A stretch of 64,000 bases of DNA from Rhodocyclales bacterium (lineage in GTDB: Bacteria > Pseudomonadota > Gammaproteobacteria > Burkholderiales > Rhodocyclaceae), in contig JACOUN010000067.1 of assembly GCA_016177805.1 (NCBI GenBank), positions 33,665 to 97,664 of the forward strand, written 5' to 3'. Shown one piece after another: positions 1-12,695 of this stretch. Every line of letters starts with the position of its first letter. Positions within the stretch are counted from its first letter, which is position 1. The notes below the pieces were generated by a model. The model worked only from the letters and a program-made list of their open reading frames with translations, made no database searches and was not told the DNA's origin. The position numbers and the translations under genes are program-made.

Positions 1-91
1 CGCCATCGTTGCCGACCCGCAGCCGCTGGGCCTGTCGCGTTTCGTGGTGCAGACCCGTGATGGCGGTATTTTTGCGCTAGAAGCGCAGTAA
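1..91 (+). CDS. bamB: BamB, outer-membrane assembly lipoprotein (3' end only)
   Basis: Only the last 29 codons are present, read from base 2 to the TAA at 89-91. They end in DGGIFALEAQ, which fits the closing strand of a PQQ-type beta-propeller repeat. BamB is the periplasmic lipoprotein that supports BamA in outer-membrane protein insertion. bamB directly precedes der in most beta- and gammaproteobacteria, and here the gap is 13 bases. The call rests on this synteny and the propeller-like tail; the start is outside the window. Confidence 0.7.
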   Translation, partial: AIVADPQPLGLSRFVVQTRDGGIFALEAQ

Positions 92-104
92 ACGGAATAA
101 CTGA

Positions 105-1433
105 GTGAAACCCACGATAGTTCTGGTTGGTCGTCCCAACGTTGGAAAATCGACGCTTTTCAACCGGCTGACCAGAACCCGCGATGCGCTGGTTGCGGAC
201 CTGCCGGGATTGACGCGCGACCGGCATTACGGCGTCGGTCGTGGTGCGGGGCGTGAGTACCTGGTCGTCGACACCGCCGGTTTCGACCCGGTGGCCAAGT
301 CCGGCATCATGCATGAGATGGCGCAGCAGGCCGAGCAGGCGATTGCTGAAGCCGACGCGCTGTTGTTCCTGGTCGACGGTCGCAGTGGCCTGACGCCGCA
401 CGACCAGCAGATTGCCGAACTGCTCAGACGCACCGGGCGACCGGTGCATCTGGTGGTCAACAAGGCCGAGGGGATGAATCGCAACCTCGTCGCGGCTGAT
501 TTTCATGCCCTGGGGCTGGGCGACCCCGCCCCGATTTCGGCCACCCATGGTGACGGTGTGCGGGAGTTGCTCGAACTCGTGCTCGACGAGTTTCCGCTCG
601 ATGACGAGCCCGCGCCCGATGAGGGCCGGGTCCCGGCGATCGCCATCGTCGGGCGGCCCAACGTCGGCAAGTCCACGCTGGTGAACAGCCTGCTCGGGGA
701 AGAGCGGGTGATCGCCTTCGATATGCCCGGAACCACCCGTGATGCGATATCCATACCGTTCGAGCGCGACGGCAAACGCTACACCCTGATCGACACGGCG
801 GGGTTGCGCAGGCGCGGCAAGATCTTCGAGGCGGTGGAGAAATTCTCCGTGATCAAGACCCTGCAGGCCATCGAAGAGGCCAACGTGGTGGTGTTGGTGC
901 TCGATTCGGCGCAGGACATTTCCGATCAGGACGCGCATATCGCCGGCTTCATCCTCGATTCCGGGCGGGCCCTGGTGGTCGCGGTCAACAAGTGGGACGC
1001 CATCGATTCCTATCAGCGCGAGCTGGTCAAGCTGGATATCGGGCGCAAGCTCGGTTTTCTGTCATTTGCGCGTTTCCACTACGTTTCGGCCCTGCAGGGC
1101 AGCGGCGTGGGCGCGGTGATGCGCTCCGTCGATGCAGCCTATGCGGCGGCCATGAGCAACCTGTCGACGCCGCGCCTGACGCGCACGCTGCAGGCGGCGG
1201 TGGCCAAACAGGCGCCCCCGCGCCACGGCGTGTTCCGGCCCAAGTTGCGTTATGCGCACCAGGGGGGGAACAATCCACCCATCGTGGTGATCCATGGTGC
1301 GGCGCTCGAGCACGTGCCGGTATCGTATGTCAGGTTTCTCGAGCGCACCTTCATGGAGGCGTTCAAGCTGCAGGGGACTCCGCTGCGCGTGCAGTTCCGC
1401 ACGGCGCATAATCCCTATGCCAGCAAAGAATAA
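105..1433 (+). CDS. der: Der (EngA), double-domain ribosome biogenesis GTPase
   Basis: The 442-residue protein has two tandem G domains, each opening with the P-loop GRPNVGKST (residues about 9-17 and 182-190), and a C-terminal KH-like domain. DTAGF and [10 protein letters not shown] are the two G3 regions. Der acts in maturation of the 50S ribosomal subunit in the cytoplasm. The start is GTG at 105; the next codons give [11 protein letters not shown], the usual Der N-terminus. It follows bamB by 13 bases and precedes hfq, the standard proteobacterial order. Length is normal for the family. Confidence 0.97.
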   Translation: MKPTIVLVGRPNVGKSTLFNRLTRTRDALVADLPGLTRDRHYGVGRGAGREYLVVDTAGFDPVAKSGIMHEMAQQAEQAIAEADALLFLVDGRSGLTPHDQQIAELLRRTGRPVHLVVNKAEGMNRNLVAADFHALGLGDPAPISATHGDGVRELLELVLDEFPLDDEPAPDEGRVPAIAIVGRPNVGKSTLVNSLLGEERVIAFDMPGTTRDAISIPFERDGKRYTLIDTAGLRRRGKIFEAVEKFSVIKTLQAIEEANVVVLVLDSAQDISDQDAHIAGFILDSGRALVVAVNKWDAIDSYQRELVKLDIGRKLGFLSFARFHYVSALQGSGVGAVMRSVDAAYAAAMSNLSTPRLTRTLQAAVAKQAPPRHGVFRPKLRYAHQGGNNPPIVVIHGAALEHVPVSYVRFLERTFMEAFKLQGTPLRVQFRTAHNPYASKE

Positions 1434-1523
1434 TATCCACACCAGGAAATCATGCCGGTACGGTTGTGGCGGTGCAGCATGAAATCCTATACATTCACAC
1501 AACAATAATTCCGAGGTTCCAAA

Positions 1524-1766
1524 ATGAGTAACAAAGGGCAACTACTACAAGACCCCTTTCTCAACACCCTGCGCCGTGAGCACATTCCCGTTGCGATCTA
1601 CCTGGTCAACGGCATCAAACTGCAGGGGCAGATCGAGTCTTTCGATCAGTACGTGGTGCTTTTGAAGAACACGGTCACGCAAATGGTGTACAAGCATGCG
1701 ATCTCGACCGTGGTTCCGGCACGCCCGGTCAATATCCAGCAGGATGCGGATGCGGGCAACGCCTGA
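1524..1766 (+). CDS. hfq: Hfq RNA chaperone
   Basis: An 80-residue Sm-like protein that forms hexamers and pairs small RNAs with mRNAs. The Sm1 motif ([15 protein letters not shown], then [13 protein letters not shown]) and Sm2 motif ([14 protein letters not shown]) are intact, including the proximal-face YKHA. The C-terminal tail is short (about 10 residues beyond the Sm core), as usual in betaproteobacteria. An RBS-like purine run (ccgagg) precedes the ATG. It lies between der and hflX, the typical context. Confidence 0.98.
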   Translation: MSNKGQLLQDPFLNTLRREHIPVAIYLVNGIKLQGQIESFDQYVVLLKNTVTQMVYKHAISTVVPARPVNIQQDADAGNA

Positions 1767-1789
1767 GCGCACTGGCGGCGGGGTAGCCG

Positions 1790-2938
1790 GTGTTTGAACG
1801 CCCCGCTTCCGGCGAACGGGCAGTGCTCGTTCAGCTCGATCTGAACCAGGGGCTGCTCGAAGAGCGGCTGTCCGAGCTGCGTTTGCTCGTAGAGAGCGCG
1901 GGCGCCAGCGTCGAGGGAGTGGTTTCGGGGCGCCGGGCGCGACCCGATCCAGCACTGTTCGCCGGTCGTGGCAAGGTCGATGAGATCGGCGAGACCCTGC
2001 GCGCCTGTGATGCCGATCTGGTAGTGTTCTGTCATGCGTTGTCGCCCGGCCAGCAACGCAATCTCGAGCGCGCGCTGCAATGCCGGGTGGTGGACCGCAC
2101 CGCGCTGATACTCGACATTTTCGCGCTGCGTGCGCGTAGCCACGAGGGCAAGCTCCAGGTTGAGCTGGCTCAGTTGGAGCACTTGTCGACCCGCCTGGTG
2201 CGCGGCTGGACCCACCTTGAGCGGCAGAAGGGCGGCATCGGTCTGCGCGGACCGGGCGAAACCCAGTTGGAAACCGACCGGCGTCTGCTCGGCCTGCGGG
2301 TCAAGACCTTGAAGGAGCGTCTGGCCAAGATGCGCAAGCAGCGCCACACGCGGCGCAAGGGGCGGGCACGCGGCGAGGTGTTGTCGGTGTCGCTGGTGGG
2401 TTACACCAACGCCGGCAAGTCCACCCTGTTCAACGCCCTGACCAAGGCCGGGGCGTATGCAGCCGACCAGTTGTTTGCCACGCTTGATACCACCTCGCGC
2501 CGGCTTTACGTCGGTGACGCGGGGAACGTCGTGATCTCGGATACGGTCGGATTCATTCGCGACCTGCCGCATGCCCTGGTAGCCGCATTCCAGGCGACGC
2601 TGGAGGAGACCGCGGCTGCGGACGTCCTGCTGCATGTGGTCGACTCGGCCAGTGAAGACAGGGACGCCCAGATCGAGGCGGTCAACCAGGTCCTGCGTGA
2701 GATCGGAGCCGGTGATGTGCCCCAGATCATGGTGTATAACAAGATCGATCTGACCCGGGCGCCCGCGGCGGTCAAGCGGGATGAGTGTGGTAACATCAGC
2801 AGCGTTTTTTTGAGCGCCACCAAGGGCCAGGGACTGACGCTGCTGCGCAGTGCGCTGGCGGAAACTGCTCATGACGTAGCCATTGTCGAGCGTGCCGCAT
2901 CGCAGGAATTCCGAGATCAGCAGTTTGAGCAGCTTTAA
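1790..2938 (+). CDS. hflX: HflX, ribosome-splitting GTPase
   Basis: A 382-residue GTPase with the HflX N-terminal domain (glycine-rich ALFAGRGKVDEI, and GGIGLRGPGETQLETDRR near residue 155) and a G domain with P-loop GYTNAGKST and G3 DTVGFIRDLPH. HflX splits or rescues stalled 70S ribosomes, especially under heat stress. The start is GTG at 1790, giving MFERPASGERAVLVQLDL, and the gap after hfq is 23 bases, suggesting one hfq-hflX-hflKC transcription unit. It is slightly shorter than E. coli HflX because the C-terminal tail is reduced. Confidence 0.96.
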   Translation: MFERPASGERAVLVQLDLNQGLLEERLSELRLLVESAGASVEGVVSGRRARPDPALFAGRGKVDEIGETLRACDADLVVFCHALSPGQQRNLERALQCRVVDRTALILDIFALRARSHEGKLQVELAQLEHLSTRLVRGWTHLERQKGGIGLRGPGETQLETDRRLLGLRVKTLKERLAKMRKQRHTRRKGRARGEVLSVSLVGYTNAGKSTLFNALTKAGAYAADQLFATLDTTSRRLYVGDAGNVVISDTVGFIRDLPHALVAAFQATLEETAAADVLLHVVDSASEDRDAQIEAVNQVLREIGAGDVPQIMVYNKIDLTRAPAAVKRDECGNISSVFLSATKGQGLTLLRSALAETAHDVAIVERAASQEFRDQQFEQL

Positions 2939-2955
2939 CCTACACAGGTCTGTGA

Positions 2956-4209
2956 ATGTCTATCAATGATCCTCGCTGGGGTAACCAGGGGAATGACGAC
3001 GACAAGCGCGGCGACAAGGGTCGCGGCGACAACCAGGGGCCGCCGGATCTGGAAGAGGTCTGGCGCGACTTCAATCAGCGCCTGTCCGGAATGTTCGGCA
3101 ACAAGGACCGGGGGACCGGTGGCCGTGGTACCGGTGGTGGCGGACCGCAGTTTCCCCAGTTCAGCTTTCGCCAGTTCGGTGGCGGGATAGGCGTGCTGTT
3201 GCTGTTGCTGCTGGGCGTGTGGCTGGCGAGCGGCTTCTATACGGTCAACGCCAATGAGCGTGGGGTGGTGCTGCGCTTCGGCAAACTGGTCGAAACTACC
3301 GAGCCGGGCCTGCGCTGGCGCTTTCCGGCGCCGGTCGAGACGCACGAGATCGTCGATCTGAGTGGGGTGCGCACGGTTGAAGTCGGCTATCGCGGTTCCG
3401 AGCGCAACAAGCAGTTACGCGAGGCGCTGATGCTCACCGAGGATGCGAACATCATCAACATCCAGTTTGCCGTGCAATACATTCTCAAGAGCCCGGAAGA
3501 CTACCTGTTCAACAACCGCGACCCTGAAGACTCGGTGATCCAGGCGGCCGAGACCGCGATGCGCGAGATCGTGGGCAAGAACCGGATGGATTTCGTGCTC
3601 TACGAGGGCCGCGAAGCGATGGCGTCCAATTCGCAGCAGATGCTGCAGGCCATCCTCGACCGCTACCAGACCGGCATCCTGATCAGCCGGGTGACGATGC
3701 AGAATGCGCAGCCGCCCGAACAGGTTCAGGCCGCGTTCGACGACGCGGTCAAGGCCGGGCAGGATCGGGAGCGTCTGCGCAACGAAGGCGAGGCCTACCG
3801 CAACGACATCGTGCCGCGTGCCCGTGGTGCGGCCGCGCGCTTGCTCGAAGAAGCCAACGCCTATCGCGAGCGTGTCGTTGCCAACGCGGAAGGCGAGGCC
3901 TCGCGCTTCAACCAGGTATATGCCGAGTACAGCCGCGCGCCGGTGGTTACCCGCGAGCGCTTGTATCTGGAGACCATGCAGCAGGTGCTGGGCAGTACCA
4001 GCAAGATCATGGTCAACAACGAGCGCGGCGGTGGCAACGTGTTGCTGATGCCGCTGGATCGCCTGTTGCAGGGCGGCGCGGCGGGGGGCGACACCCGGCT
4101 GCTACCACAAGTCAGCAGTGCCCCATCGACCTCCGCGCGCACTGAACTTCCGTTTGACCCGCGCGATCGCGACATGATGCGCAACCGTGACCTGGGGGTC
4201 CGTCAATGA
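2956..4209 (+). CDS. hflK: HflK, SPFH-family modulator of FtsH protease
   Basis: A 417-residue membrane protein with a Gly/Asp-rich N-terminal tail (residues 1-75), one transmembrane helix (about residues 77-95, LLLLLLGVWLASGFY) and a band-7/SPFH domain beginning FYTVNANERGVVLRFGK. The long helical region EAYRNDIVPRARGAAARLLEEANAYRERV is typical. With HflC it forms the cage around FtsH at the inner membrane and restrains proteolysis. The stop overlaps the hflC start by 4 bases (ATGA), so the two are translationally coupled. Confidence 0.96.
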   Translation: MSINDPRWGNQGNDDDKRGDKGRGDNQGPPDLEEVWRDFNQRLSGMFGNKDRGTGGRGTGGGGPQFPQFSFRQFGGGIGVLLLLLLGVWLASGFYTVNANERGVVLRFGKLVETTEPGLRWRFPAPVETHEIVDLSGVRTVEVGYRGSERNKQLREALMLTEDANIINIQFAVQYILKSPEDYLFNNRDPEDSVIQAAETAMREIVGKNRMDFVLYEGREAMASNSQQMLQAILDRYQTGILISRVTMQNAQPPEQVQAAFDDAVKAGQDRERLRNEGEAYRNDIVPRARGAAARLLEEANAYRERVVANAEGEASRFNQVYAEYSRAPVVTRERLYLETMQQVLGSTSKIMVNNERGGGNVLLMPLDRLLQGGAAGGDTRLLPQVSSAPSTSARTELPFDPRDRDMMRNRDLGVRQ

Positions 4210-5087
4210 GCAACCGTATGAACCTGGTGGCGTTCCTGCTGGTGGGGCTGGGCGTACTGGCTTCGATGACGCTGTTTGTCGTGGATCAGCGCAAGTTCGC
4301 GATCGTCTTCCAGTTGGGTGAAGTCAAGGAAGTGATCAGCGAGCCGGGCTTGAAGATCAAGTTTCCGGTGATCCAGAACGTGCGTTACTTCGACAAGCGC
4401 ATCCTGACCATAGATACGCCCGAGCCGGAGCGCTTCATCACCGCCGAGAAGCAGAACGTGCTGGTTGATCACTTCGTCAAGTGGCGCATCGTGGATCCAC
4501 GGTTGTATTACGAATCGGTGGCTGGTGACGAGATCCGCGCCCGCACCCGCTTGCTGCAGACGGTGAACTCCGGGCTGCGCGAGGAGTTCGGTCGCCGCAC
4601 CGTGCCGGAAGTCGTGTCGGGCGAGCGTGATCGCATCATGGACAACATGCGCGTGCGTGCCGACCAGGACGCACGCCAGATCGGGGTGCAGATCGTGGAC
4701 GTGCGTCTGAAGCGCGTCGATCTGCCGACCGAGGTGTCTGAATCGGTGTATCGCCGCATGGAAGCCGAGCGCAAGCGGGTCGCCAACGAGCTGCGCTCCG
4801 AGGGGGGCGCGATCGCCGAACAGATTCGCGCCGATGCCGATCGCCAGCGCGAAGTGCTGATTGCCGAAGCCTATCGCGAAGCGCAGATCATCAAGGGCGA
4901 AGGCGACGCCAAGGCGACCGCGATCTATGCGGCAGCGTATGAGAAGGATGCCGAGTTCTATTCCTTCTATCGCAGTCTCGAAGCGTATCGCGAGAGTTTC
5001 GCAAGCAAGAGCGACGTGATGGTGCTGGATCCGGGTTCCGATCTGTTCAAGTTCATGACGAAATCCGGCGGGGTTGCGAAGAAGTGA
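4206..5087 (+). CDS. hflC: HflC, SPFH-family modulator of FtsH protease
   Basis: A 293-residue partner of HflK with an N-terminal transmembrane anchor (LVAFLLVGLGVLASMTLFVV, residues about 5-24) and a band-7 domain starting FVVDQRKFAIVFQLGEVK. A helical stretch with repeated AEQIRADADRQREVLIAEAYREAQ motifs is typical of HflC. It assembles with HflK as the periplasm-facing cage around FtsH. It overlaps hflK by four bases and lies four bases before the DUF2065 gene, fitting a single operon. Confidence 0.96.
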   Translation: MSNRMNLVAFLLVGLGVLASMTLFVVDQRKFAIVFQLGEVKEVISEPGLKIKFPVIQNVRYFDKRILTIDTPEPERFITAEKQNVLVDHFVKWRIVDPRLYYESVAGDEIRARTRLLQTVNSGLREEFGRRTVPEVVSGERDRIMDNMRVRADQDARQIGVQIVDVRLKRVDLPTEVSESVYRRMEAERKRVANELRSEGGAIAEQIRADADRQREVLIAEAYREAQIIKGEGDAKATAIYAAAYEKDAEFYSFYRSLEAYRESFASKSDVMVLDPGSDLFKFMTKSGGVAKK

Positions 5088-5091
5088 TCTG

Positions 5092-5277
5092 ATGGGCACT
5101 TCGCTGTTGATGGCCTTCGCCTTGATGCTGGTAGTCGAAGGCATCCTACCGTTGATCGCGCCGGCCCGCTGGCGCGAGACATTTTTGCAGCTCGCCCGCC
5201 TGGCGGACGGCCAGATCCGCTTCATCGGTCTGGCCTCCGTGCTGTCGGGGCTGATACTGCTCTTACTGGTTTCCTGA
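5092..5277 (+). CDS. DUF2065 small membrane protein
   Basis: A 61-residue protein with two hydrophobic helices ([18 protein letters not shown] and [17 protein letters not shown]) separated by a short basic stretch ([14 protein letters not shown]). This is the length and layout of the DUF2065 family, usually found just downstream of hflC. The function is unknown. The ATG at 5092 was chosen over an upstream in-frame start inside hflC because it gives the standard family N-terminus ([17 protein letters not shown]). It is packed between hflC and hisZ with gaps of 4 and 2 bases. Confidence 0.85.
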   Translation: MGTSLLMAFALMLVVEGILPLIAPARWRETFLQLARLADGQIRFIGLASVLSGLILLLLVS

Positions 5278-5279
5278 AC

Positions 5280-7749
<2,470 letters not shown>

Positions 7750-7751
7750 AA

Positions 7752-7782
7752 GCAAAAAGCCGGTCGCAAGACCGGCTTTTTG
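7752..7782. terminator. Bidirectional intrinsic terminator between purA and tRNA-Leu
   Basis: The sequence AAAAAGCCGGTC-gcaa-GACCGGCTTTTT is a perfect inverted repeat with a T run on either strand. It can stop purA transcription and, on the other strand, the tRNA-Leu transcript coming from the right. Confidence 0.85.
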
Positions 7783-7790
7783 CCTGAAAC

Positions 7791-7875
7791 TGGTGCCCAG
7801 AAGAGGACTCGAACCTCCACGCCTCGCGGCACTAGTACCTGAAACTAGCGCGTCTACCAATTCCGCCATCTGGGC
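7791..7875 (-). tRNA. tRNA-Leu (anticodon CAG), copy 1
   Basis: On the minus strand this 85-base gene folds as a class II tRNA. It has a 7-bp acceptor GCCCAGA/TCTGGGC, a D-arm, an anticodon arm CTAGT-TTCAGGT-ACTAG with anticodon CAG, a long variable arm, the T-loop GGTTCGAGTCC, and an encoded CCA end. It decodes the leucine codon CUG, the most used leucine codon in the surrounding GC-rich genes. It appears identical to the second copy at 8014-8098. Confidence 0.95.
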
Positions 7876-7969
7876 AAGACGCGCCATTATAGCGACAAGT
7901 CGTGTGCGGGAAAAGGCTGAAATGCACTGCACATGCAAGAAAATTGGCGGATTACCGAAACCCGGAATA

Positions 7970-8003
7970 CAGAAAAGCAAAAGGCCGACACAAGGTCGGC
8001 CTA
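7970..8003 (-). terminator. Intrinsic terminator between the two tRNA-Leu genes
   Basis: Arms AGGCCGAC and GTCGGCCT around the loop acaag are followed, on the minus strand, by a U-rich tail (read from the plus-strand gaaaagcaaa). It would separate the right-hand tRNA transcript from the left-hand copy. Confidence 0.65.
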
Positions 8004-8013
8004 TGCTTGCAAC

Positions 8014-8098
8014 TGGTGCCCAGAAGAGGACTCGAACCTCCACGCCTCGCGGCACTAGTACCTGAAACTAGCGCGTCTACCAATTCCGCCATCTGGGC
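8014..8098 (-). tRNA. tRNA-Leu (anticodon CAG), copy 2
   Basis: A second 85-base minus-strand gene with the same acceptor, anticodon arm (CAG), variable arm, T-arm and encoded CCA as the copy at 7791-7875. The two are about 140 bases apart with a terminator between them. This looks like tandem duplication to raise tRNA-Leu(CAG) dosage. Confidence 0.95.
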
Positions 8099-8136
8099 AA
8101 GAGCCGCGCATTATAAGCACCAATAGAAGAAAGTCA

Positions 8137-10605
8137 ATGAGTAAAAAAACATCCCCTTCTCACGGCGCCCCGATGGCGCCGCAGATCCGCCTGAGCGCTG
8201 CTCGCCAGGCCGATCCTTATTTCGCGCGCGAGTCGGCGCAATATCCCAATCCGCTACCCAGCCGGGAGTATGTCGAACAGACGCTCGCCGAGCAGGGCGT
8301 GCCGATGAAGTTCGAACAGTTGTGCGCGGTGCTCGATGTCACCGAGGCTGAAATGGACCTGTTCGAGCGCCGTCTGCGCGCCATGGAGCGCGACGGACAG
8401 GTGATCCGCAACCGGCGTGGCGCCTTCATCCTGCCAGACAAGGCGGACCTGATCCGGGGGCGGGTCGCCGGCCATGCAGATGGCTTCGGTTTCCTGATTC
8501 GCGACGACAAGCAGCCCGACGTGTTTCTCGGCCCCAAGGAAATGCGCGAAGTCCTGCATGGCGACCGCGTCATCGCCCGCATTGTCGGCACGGACCGCCG
8601 TGGCCGGCCCGAAGGCAAGATTGTCGAAGTGCTGGAGCGCGCCAACCAGCGCGTGGTCGGGCGGGTGCTGGTCGAGCATGGCGTGTTGCTGGTGGCGCCC
8701 GAGGACCGGCGCATTGCTCAGGACATCCTGATTGCTCCCGGCGGCAAGCGTCTGGCCCAGGGGCAGGTGGTGACGGTCGAGCTGATCGAGCAGCCGACCA
8801 AGCAGGCTCAGCCGATAGGGCGGGTGGTCGAGCTGCTGGGGAACTACGCCGATCCGGGCATGGAGATCGAGATCGCGCTGCGCAAGCACCAGTTGCCGTT
8901 CGAGTTCTCGCCCGAAGCGCGCGAACTGACGCGCAAGCTGCCGGACAAGGTGCGCAAGAAGGACAAGGCCGGCCGCGAAGACATCACCAGCCTGCCGCTG
9001 GTGACGATAGACGGCGAGACCGCGCGCGATTTCGACGATGCCGTGTATTGCGAGCGGCAGGGGCGGGGCTTCCGCCTGATCGTCGCGATCGCGGATGTTT
9101 CGCATTACGTGCAGGCCGGCAGCGCGCTGGACGCCGATGCGCTGGAGCGTGGCACCTCGGTGTATTTCCCGCGCCGCGTGATCCCGATGCTGCCGGAAAA
9201 GCTCAGCAACGGGTTGTGCTCGCTGATGCCGCAGGTCGAACGCCTGTGCATGGTGTGCGACATGAGCATCTCATTGACCGGTGCGGTCAAGGCCTATCGC
9301 TTCTACCCGGCGGTGATGTTCTCGCATGCGCGCCTGACCTACAACCAGGTCGCGGCAGCGCTGTACGAGCAGGACCCGGCGCAGCGCGCCGAGCTGCAAC
9401 CCCTGCTGCCGCACCTGGAAAACCTGGACAAGCTGTTTCGCGTGCTGCTCAAGGCGCGGGCCAAGCGCGGCGCGATCGATTTCGAGACCACCGAAACGCG
9501 CATGATCTTCGACGACAACGGCAAGATCGAGCGCATCGTGCCGGAGACGCGCAATGATGCGCATCGCCTGATCGAAGAGTGCATGCTGGCGGCCAACGTG
9601 TGTGCCTCCGAGTTCCTGCAGTCGCGCGAACAGAAGGCCCTGTATCGCGTGCACGAGGGGCCGACGCCGGAAAAGCTGGAAAAGCTGCGTCTGTTCCTCA
9701 CCGAGTTCGGCTATGGTCTGGGCGGCGGCGACGAGCCGCGCGCGCGCGACTACGCCAAGCTGCTGGAACAGATCAAGGCACGGCCGGATGCCCAGTTGTT
9801 GCAGACCGTGATGCTGCGTTCGTTGCGCCAGGCGGTGTACAGCCCGGACAACGTCGGCCATTTCGGGCTCGCCTACGAGGCGTATACGCATTTCACCTCG
9901 CCGATCCGCCGCTACCCCGATCTGCTCGTGCATCGCGCGATCAAGGCGGCGCTCGACGGCGACAAGCAGGGCAAGGAGGACTGGGATGCGATCGGGCTGC
10001 ACTGCTCGCAGACCGAGCGCCGCGCCGATGACGCGACGCGCGACGTGGTCGCGTGGCTCAAGTGCTATTTCATGCAGGACAAGGTGGGTGAGGAATTCGA
10101 AGGCAGTGTGTCGGCGGTGGTGCCGTTCGGCCTGTTCGTCGCGCTCGACGATGTGTTCATCGAAGGGCTGGTGCACATTTCCGATCTCGGCGCGGACTAC
10201 TTCCACTACGACGAGGCGCGCCACGAACTGGGGGGCGAGCGTACCGGCATGCGCTACCGGCTGTCGGACCGGGTGCGGGTGCAGGTGCTGCGCGTGGATC
10301 TGGCCACCACCAAGATCGATTTCCGCCTCATCGAAGGGCCAGCCCGGCCCACCGAACGCGTGGGCAAGACCGCGCAGGAGCGCGACCGAACGGCCGCCGC
10401 ACGCGGCGATGGGCCGCGCGGCCAGCCCGAGCCGCGCAAGACCGCCCGCGCGGCGCAAGCCCCGGGCGCCACCGCCTCCCGGCCGGGCAAGAAAGTGAAG
10501 GCGGCGGGTGGCAAGCCCGCCTCCCGCGGCACCCAACCGGCACGCGCGACTTCGGTGCGCGCGGCGGCGAAATCCAACAAGACGAAGAGCAAGAAACGTG
10601 GCTAG
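8137..10605 (+). CDS. rnr: Ribonuclease R
   Basis: An 822-residue 3'-5' exoribonuclease. It has an N-terminal helix-turn-helix-like region (residues about 45-105), cold-shock domains (about 105-255), the RNB catalytic domain with the metal-binding DFDD at residues 298-301, and an S1 domain (about 645-735). A long Lys/Ala/Arg-rich tail from about residue 740 probably helps bind structured RNA. It degrades structured RNAs and takes part in quality control. The stop overlaps the rlmB GTG start, the usual rnr-rlmB operon. Confidence 0.96.
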   Translation: MSKKTSPSHGAPMAPQIRLSAARQADPYFARESAQYPNPLPSREYVEQTLAEQGVPMKFEQLCAVLDVTEAEMDLFERRLRAMERDGQVIRNRRGAFILPDKADLIRGRVAGHADGFGFLIRDDKQPDVFLGPKEMREVLHGDRVIARIVGTDRRGRPEGKIVEVLERANQRVVGRVLVEHGVLLVAPEDRRIAQDILIAPGGKRLAQGQVVTVELIEQPTKQAQPIGRVVELLGNYADPGMEIEIALRKHQLPFEFSPEARELTRKLPDKVRKKDKAGREDITSLPLVTIDGETARDFDDAVYCERQGRGFRLIVAIADVSHYVQAGSALDADALERGTSVYFPRRVIPMLPEKLSNGLCSLMPQVERLCMVCDMSISLTGAVKAYRFYPAVMFSHARLTYNQVAAALYEQDPAQRAELQPLLPHLENLDKLFRVLLKARAKRGAIDFETTETRMIFDDNGKIERIVPETRNDAHRLIEECMLAANVCASEFLQSREQKALYRVHEGPTPEKLEKLRLFLTEFGYGLGGGDEPRARDYAKLLEQIKARPDAQLLQTVMLRSLRQAVYSPDNVGHFGLAYEAYTHFTSPIRRYPDLLVHRAIKAALDGDKQGKEDWDAIGLHCSQTERRADDATRDVVAWLKCYFMQDKVGEEFEGSVSAVVPFGLFVALDDVFIEGLVHISDLGADYFHYDEARHELGGERTGMRYRLSDRVRVQVLRVDLATTKIDFRLIEGPARPTERVGKTAQERDRTAAARGDGPRGQPEPRKTARAAQAPGATASRPGKKVKAAGGKPASRGTQPARATSVRAAAKSNKTKSKKRG

Positions 10606-11401
10606 AAAACCATCCTCCCGCGCCCCGGCGCACTCCGACACCGATGCGGTTGCGGCCGAGCCGCAAGGCGGCAGCCGCCTGATCTACGGCTTTCACGCGG
10701 TACTGGGCAAGATGCGCCGCGACCCCGAAGGCATCTTCGAGATCTACCTTTCGTCGCAGCGCCACGACATGCGCGCCAAGGACGTATTGCGTGTGGCCGA
10801 GTCGCAGAGCATCCGTTTGATCCAGGCCGAGTCCGAGCGCCTCGACCGCATGGTCGGCACGCGCCGCCACCAGGGTGTGGTGGCGCGCGTCGACGCGCGC
10901 CAGCGTGAGTTGAAGCTCGCCGACATCCTCGAAGGCCTGAGCGAAAACGCCTTGCTGCTGGTGCTCGACGGCATCCAGGACCCGCACAACCTGGGCGCCT
11001 GCCTGCGCGTGGCCGATGCTGCCGGCGCGCACGCGGTGATCGCGCCCAAGGACCGCGCGGTCGGACTCAACGCGACCGCAGTCAAGGTCGCCAGCGGCGC
11101 TGCCGACAGCGTGCCCTACGTCACCGTGACCAACCTCGCCCGCGCGTTGCGCGAGATGCAGGAGGCGGGGGTGTGGGTGGTCGGCGCCGATGGTGAGGCC
11201 GGCAAGTCGTTGTACCAGGTCGACCAGAAAGTGCCGGTGGCCTGGGTGCTGGGCGCCGAAGGCGACGGCCTGCGCCGCCTCACGCGCGACACCTGCGACG
11301 AACTGGCGAGCATTCCGATGCACGGCAGCGTCGAGAGCCTCAATGTGTCGGTCGCGAGCGGCATCTGCCTGTTCGAGGCGCGGCGCCAGCGCTCGCTCTG
11401 A
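10598..11401 (+). CDS. rlmB: RlmB, 23S rRNA (guanosine-2'-O)-methyltransferase
   Basis: A SPOUT (SpoU) family methyltransferase of 267 residues that modifies G2251 of 23S rRNA using SAM. It has an N-terminal substrate-binding domain ([10 protein letters not shown]) and the three SPOUT motifs: [26 protein letters not shown] and [15 protein letters not shown]. The GTG at 10598 was chosen because it gives [10 protein letters not shown] leading into the conserved core and overlaps the rnr stop by 8 bases. A farther upstream in-frame ATG would lie deep inside rnr. The first 30 residues are a basic extension beyond the E. coli form. Confidence 0.93.
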   Translation: MARKPSSRAPAHSDTDAVAAEPQGGSRLIYGFHAVLGKMRRDPEGIFEIYLSSQRHDMRAKDVLRVAESQSIRLIQAESERLDRMVGTRRHQGVVARVDARQRELKLADILEGLSENALLLVLDGIQDPHNLGACLRVADAAGAHAVIAPKDRAVGLNATAVKVASGAADSVPYVTVTNLARALREMQEAGVWVVGADGEAGKSLYQVDQKVPVAWVLGAEGDGLRRLTRDTCDELASIPMHGSVESLNVSVASGICLFEARRQRSL

Positions 11402-11420
11402 ACCTTTACTGGAGTAAATC

Positions 11421-12695
11421 ATGGCCGTACCCAACGACGACGTCAGCATGGCGTTGTTCTGTGACTTCGAGAACGTGGCGCTGGGCGTGCGCGACGCCAA
11501 GTACGAGAAATTCGACATCAAGCCGGTGCTGGAGCGTCTGCTGCTCAAGGGCAGCATCGTGGTCAAGAAGGCCTATTGCGACTGGGAGCGCTACAAGGGC
11601 TTCAAGGCCACCATGCACGAGGCCAACTTCGAGCTGATCGAGATCCCGCACGTGCGCCAGTCGGGCAAGAACTCGGCTGACATCCGTCTGGTCGTGGATG
11701 CGCTCGACCTGTGCTACACCAAGTCCCACGTCAACACCTTCGTCATCATCAGCGGCGACTCGGATTTTTCACCGCTGGTATCCAAGCTGCGCGAGAACGC
11801 CAAGCAGGTGATTGGGGTGGGGGTCAAGCAATCGACCTCGGACCTGTTGATCGCGAACTGCGACGAGTTCATTTTCTACGACGACCTGGTGCGCGAGAGC
11901 CAGCGCGCCTCGGCCAAGCGCGACTCGCGCGATGCGCAGCAGGGGCGGCGTCATCCAGTCGAGGAAAAGCTGCGCAAGGAGGAGCTGGAGGCGCGGCGTG
12001 GCAAGGCCATCGAGATCGCGGTCGAGACTTTCGAGGCATTGATGTCGGAGCGCGGCGACAGCGGCAAGATCTGGGCCTCGATGCTGAAAGAGGCGATCAA
12101 GCGGCGCAAACCCGACTTCAGCGAGTCGTACTACGGCTTTCGTGCGTTCGGCAACCTGCTCGACGAAGCCCAGGCGCGAGGTTTGCTCGAAGTCGGGCGT
12201 GACGAGAAATCCGGCACTTTCGTGTCACGCAGCACCGCTGCGGCAGTACCGCGCGTTGTGCCCGAGGTTGCGCCTGCCGCCGTGACTGTGGAAAGTCACG
12301 CGAGTGCGAGTCCGGACCGGGGGGAGCGCCAGGAGTCGCGGCGCAAGCGGGGCGGGCGCAAGCAGGGCGAGAAACGTGGCGCCGAGGCGGCAACCCCGGC
12401 CGCAACCGAAAGCCAGCCGTCCGAAACACCTGTCGCGGCAATGGAGCCGGTCGTGGAAAAAGCTGTGGTGGCCCCCGAGGCCGAACCACTCAAGGAAGCA
12501 AAGAAAGCGACCCGGCCGGCGCGCAAGCGCACCAAGGCCGAGGTCCAGCCCTCCGTCGCCGGCAGCCATGCGGGCGAGGTGGTGGCCGCGCTGCTGGCGC
12601 CTGATCCGGTGCCCGAGGCCCTCAAGTCAGCACCCAAGCCGGCGCGCAAACCCCGTACGCGCAAGCCGGCGACGGTCAAAGTCGCCGCGGACTGA
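11421..12695 (+). CDS. NYN-domain protein with OST-HTH/LOTUS domain
   Basis: A 424-residue protein whose N-terminal 150 residues form a PIN-like NYN domain, with conserved acids in [22 protein letters not shown] and [13 protein letters not shown] region at about 195-275 ([13 protein letters not shown]..., [36 protein letters not shown]) matches a LOTUS/OST-HTH winged helix. The rest is a Pro/Lys/Ala-rich, probably disordered tail. The pairing suggests an RNA-binding ribonuclease, but the substrate is unknown. It follows rlmB by 19 bases, and its 3' end overlaps the convergent yaiI-like gene by 20 bases. Confidence 0.85.
   Translation: MAVPNDDVSMALFCDFENVALGVRDAKYEKFDIKPVLERLLLKGSIVVKKAYCDWERYKGFKATMHEANFELIEIPHVRQSGKNSADIRLVVDALDLCYTKSHVNTFVIISGDSDFSPLVSKLRENAKQVIGVGVKQSTSDLLIANCDEFIFYDDLVRESQRASAKRDSRDAQQGRRHPVEEKLRKEELEARRGKAIEIAVETFEALMSERGDSGKIWASMLKEAIKRRKPDFSESYYGFRAFGNLLDEAQARGLLEVGRDEKSGTFVSRSTAAAVPRVVPEVAPAAVTVESHASASPDRGERQESRRKRGGRKQGEKRGAEAATPAATESQPSETPVAAMEPVVEKAVVAPEAEPLKEAKKATRPARKRTKAEVQPSVAGSHAGEVVAALLAPDPVPEALKSAPKPARKPRTRKPATVKVAAD

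Noticed and set aside
4203..5225. A 340-codon minus-strand frame antisense to hflC
   Set aside because: No domain, no ribosome-binding site, and the opposite gene is certain.
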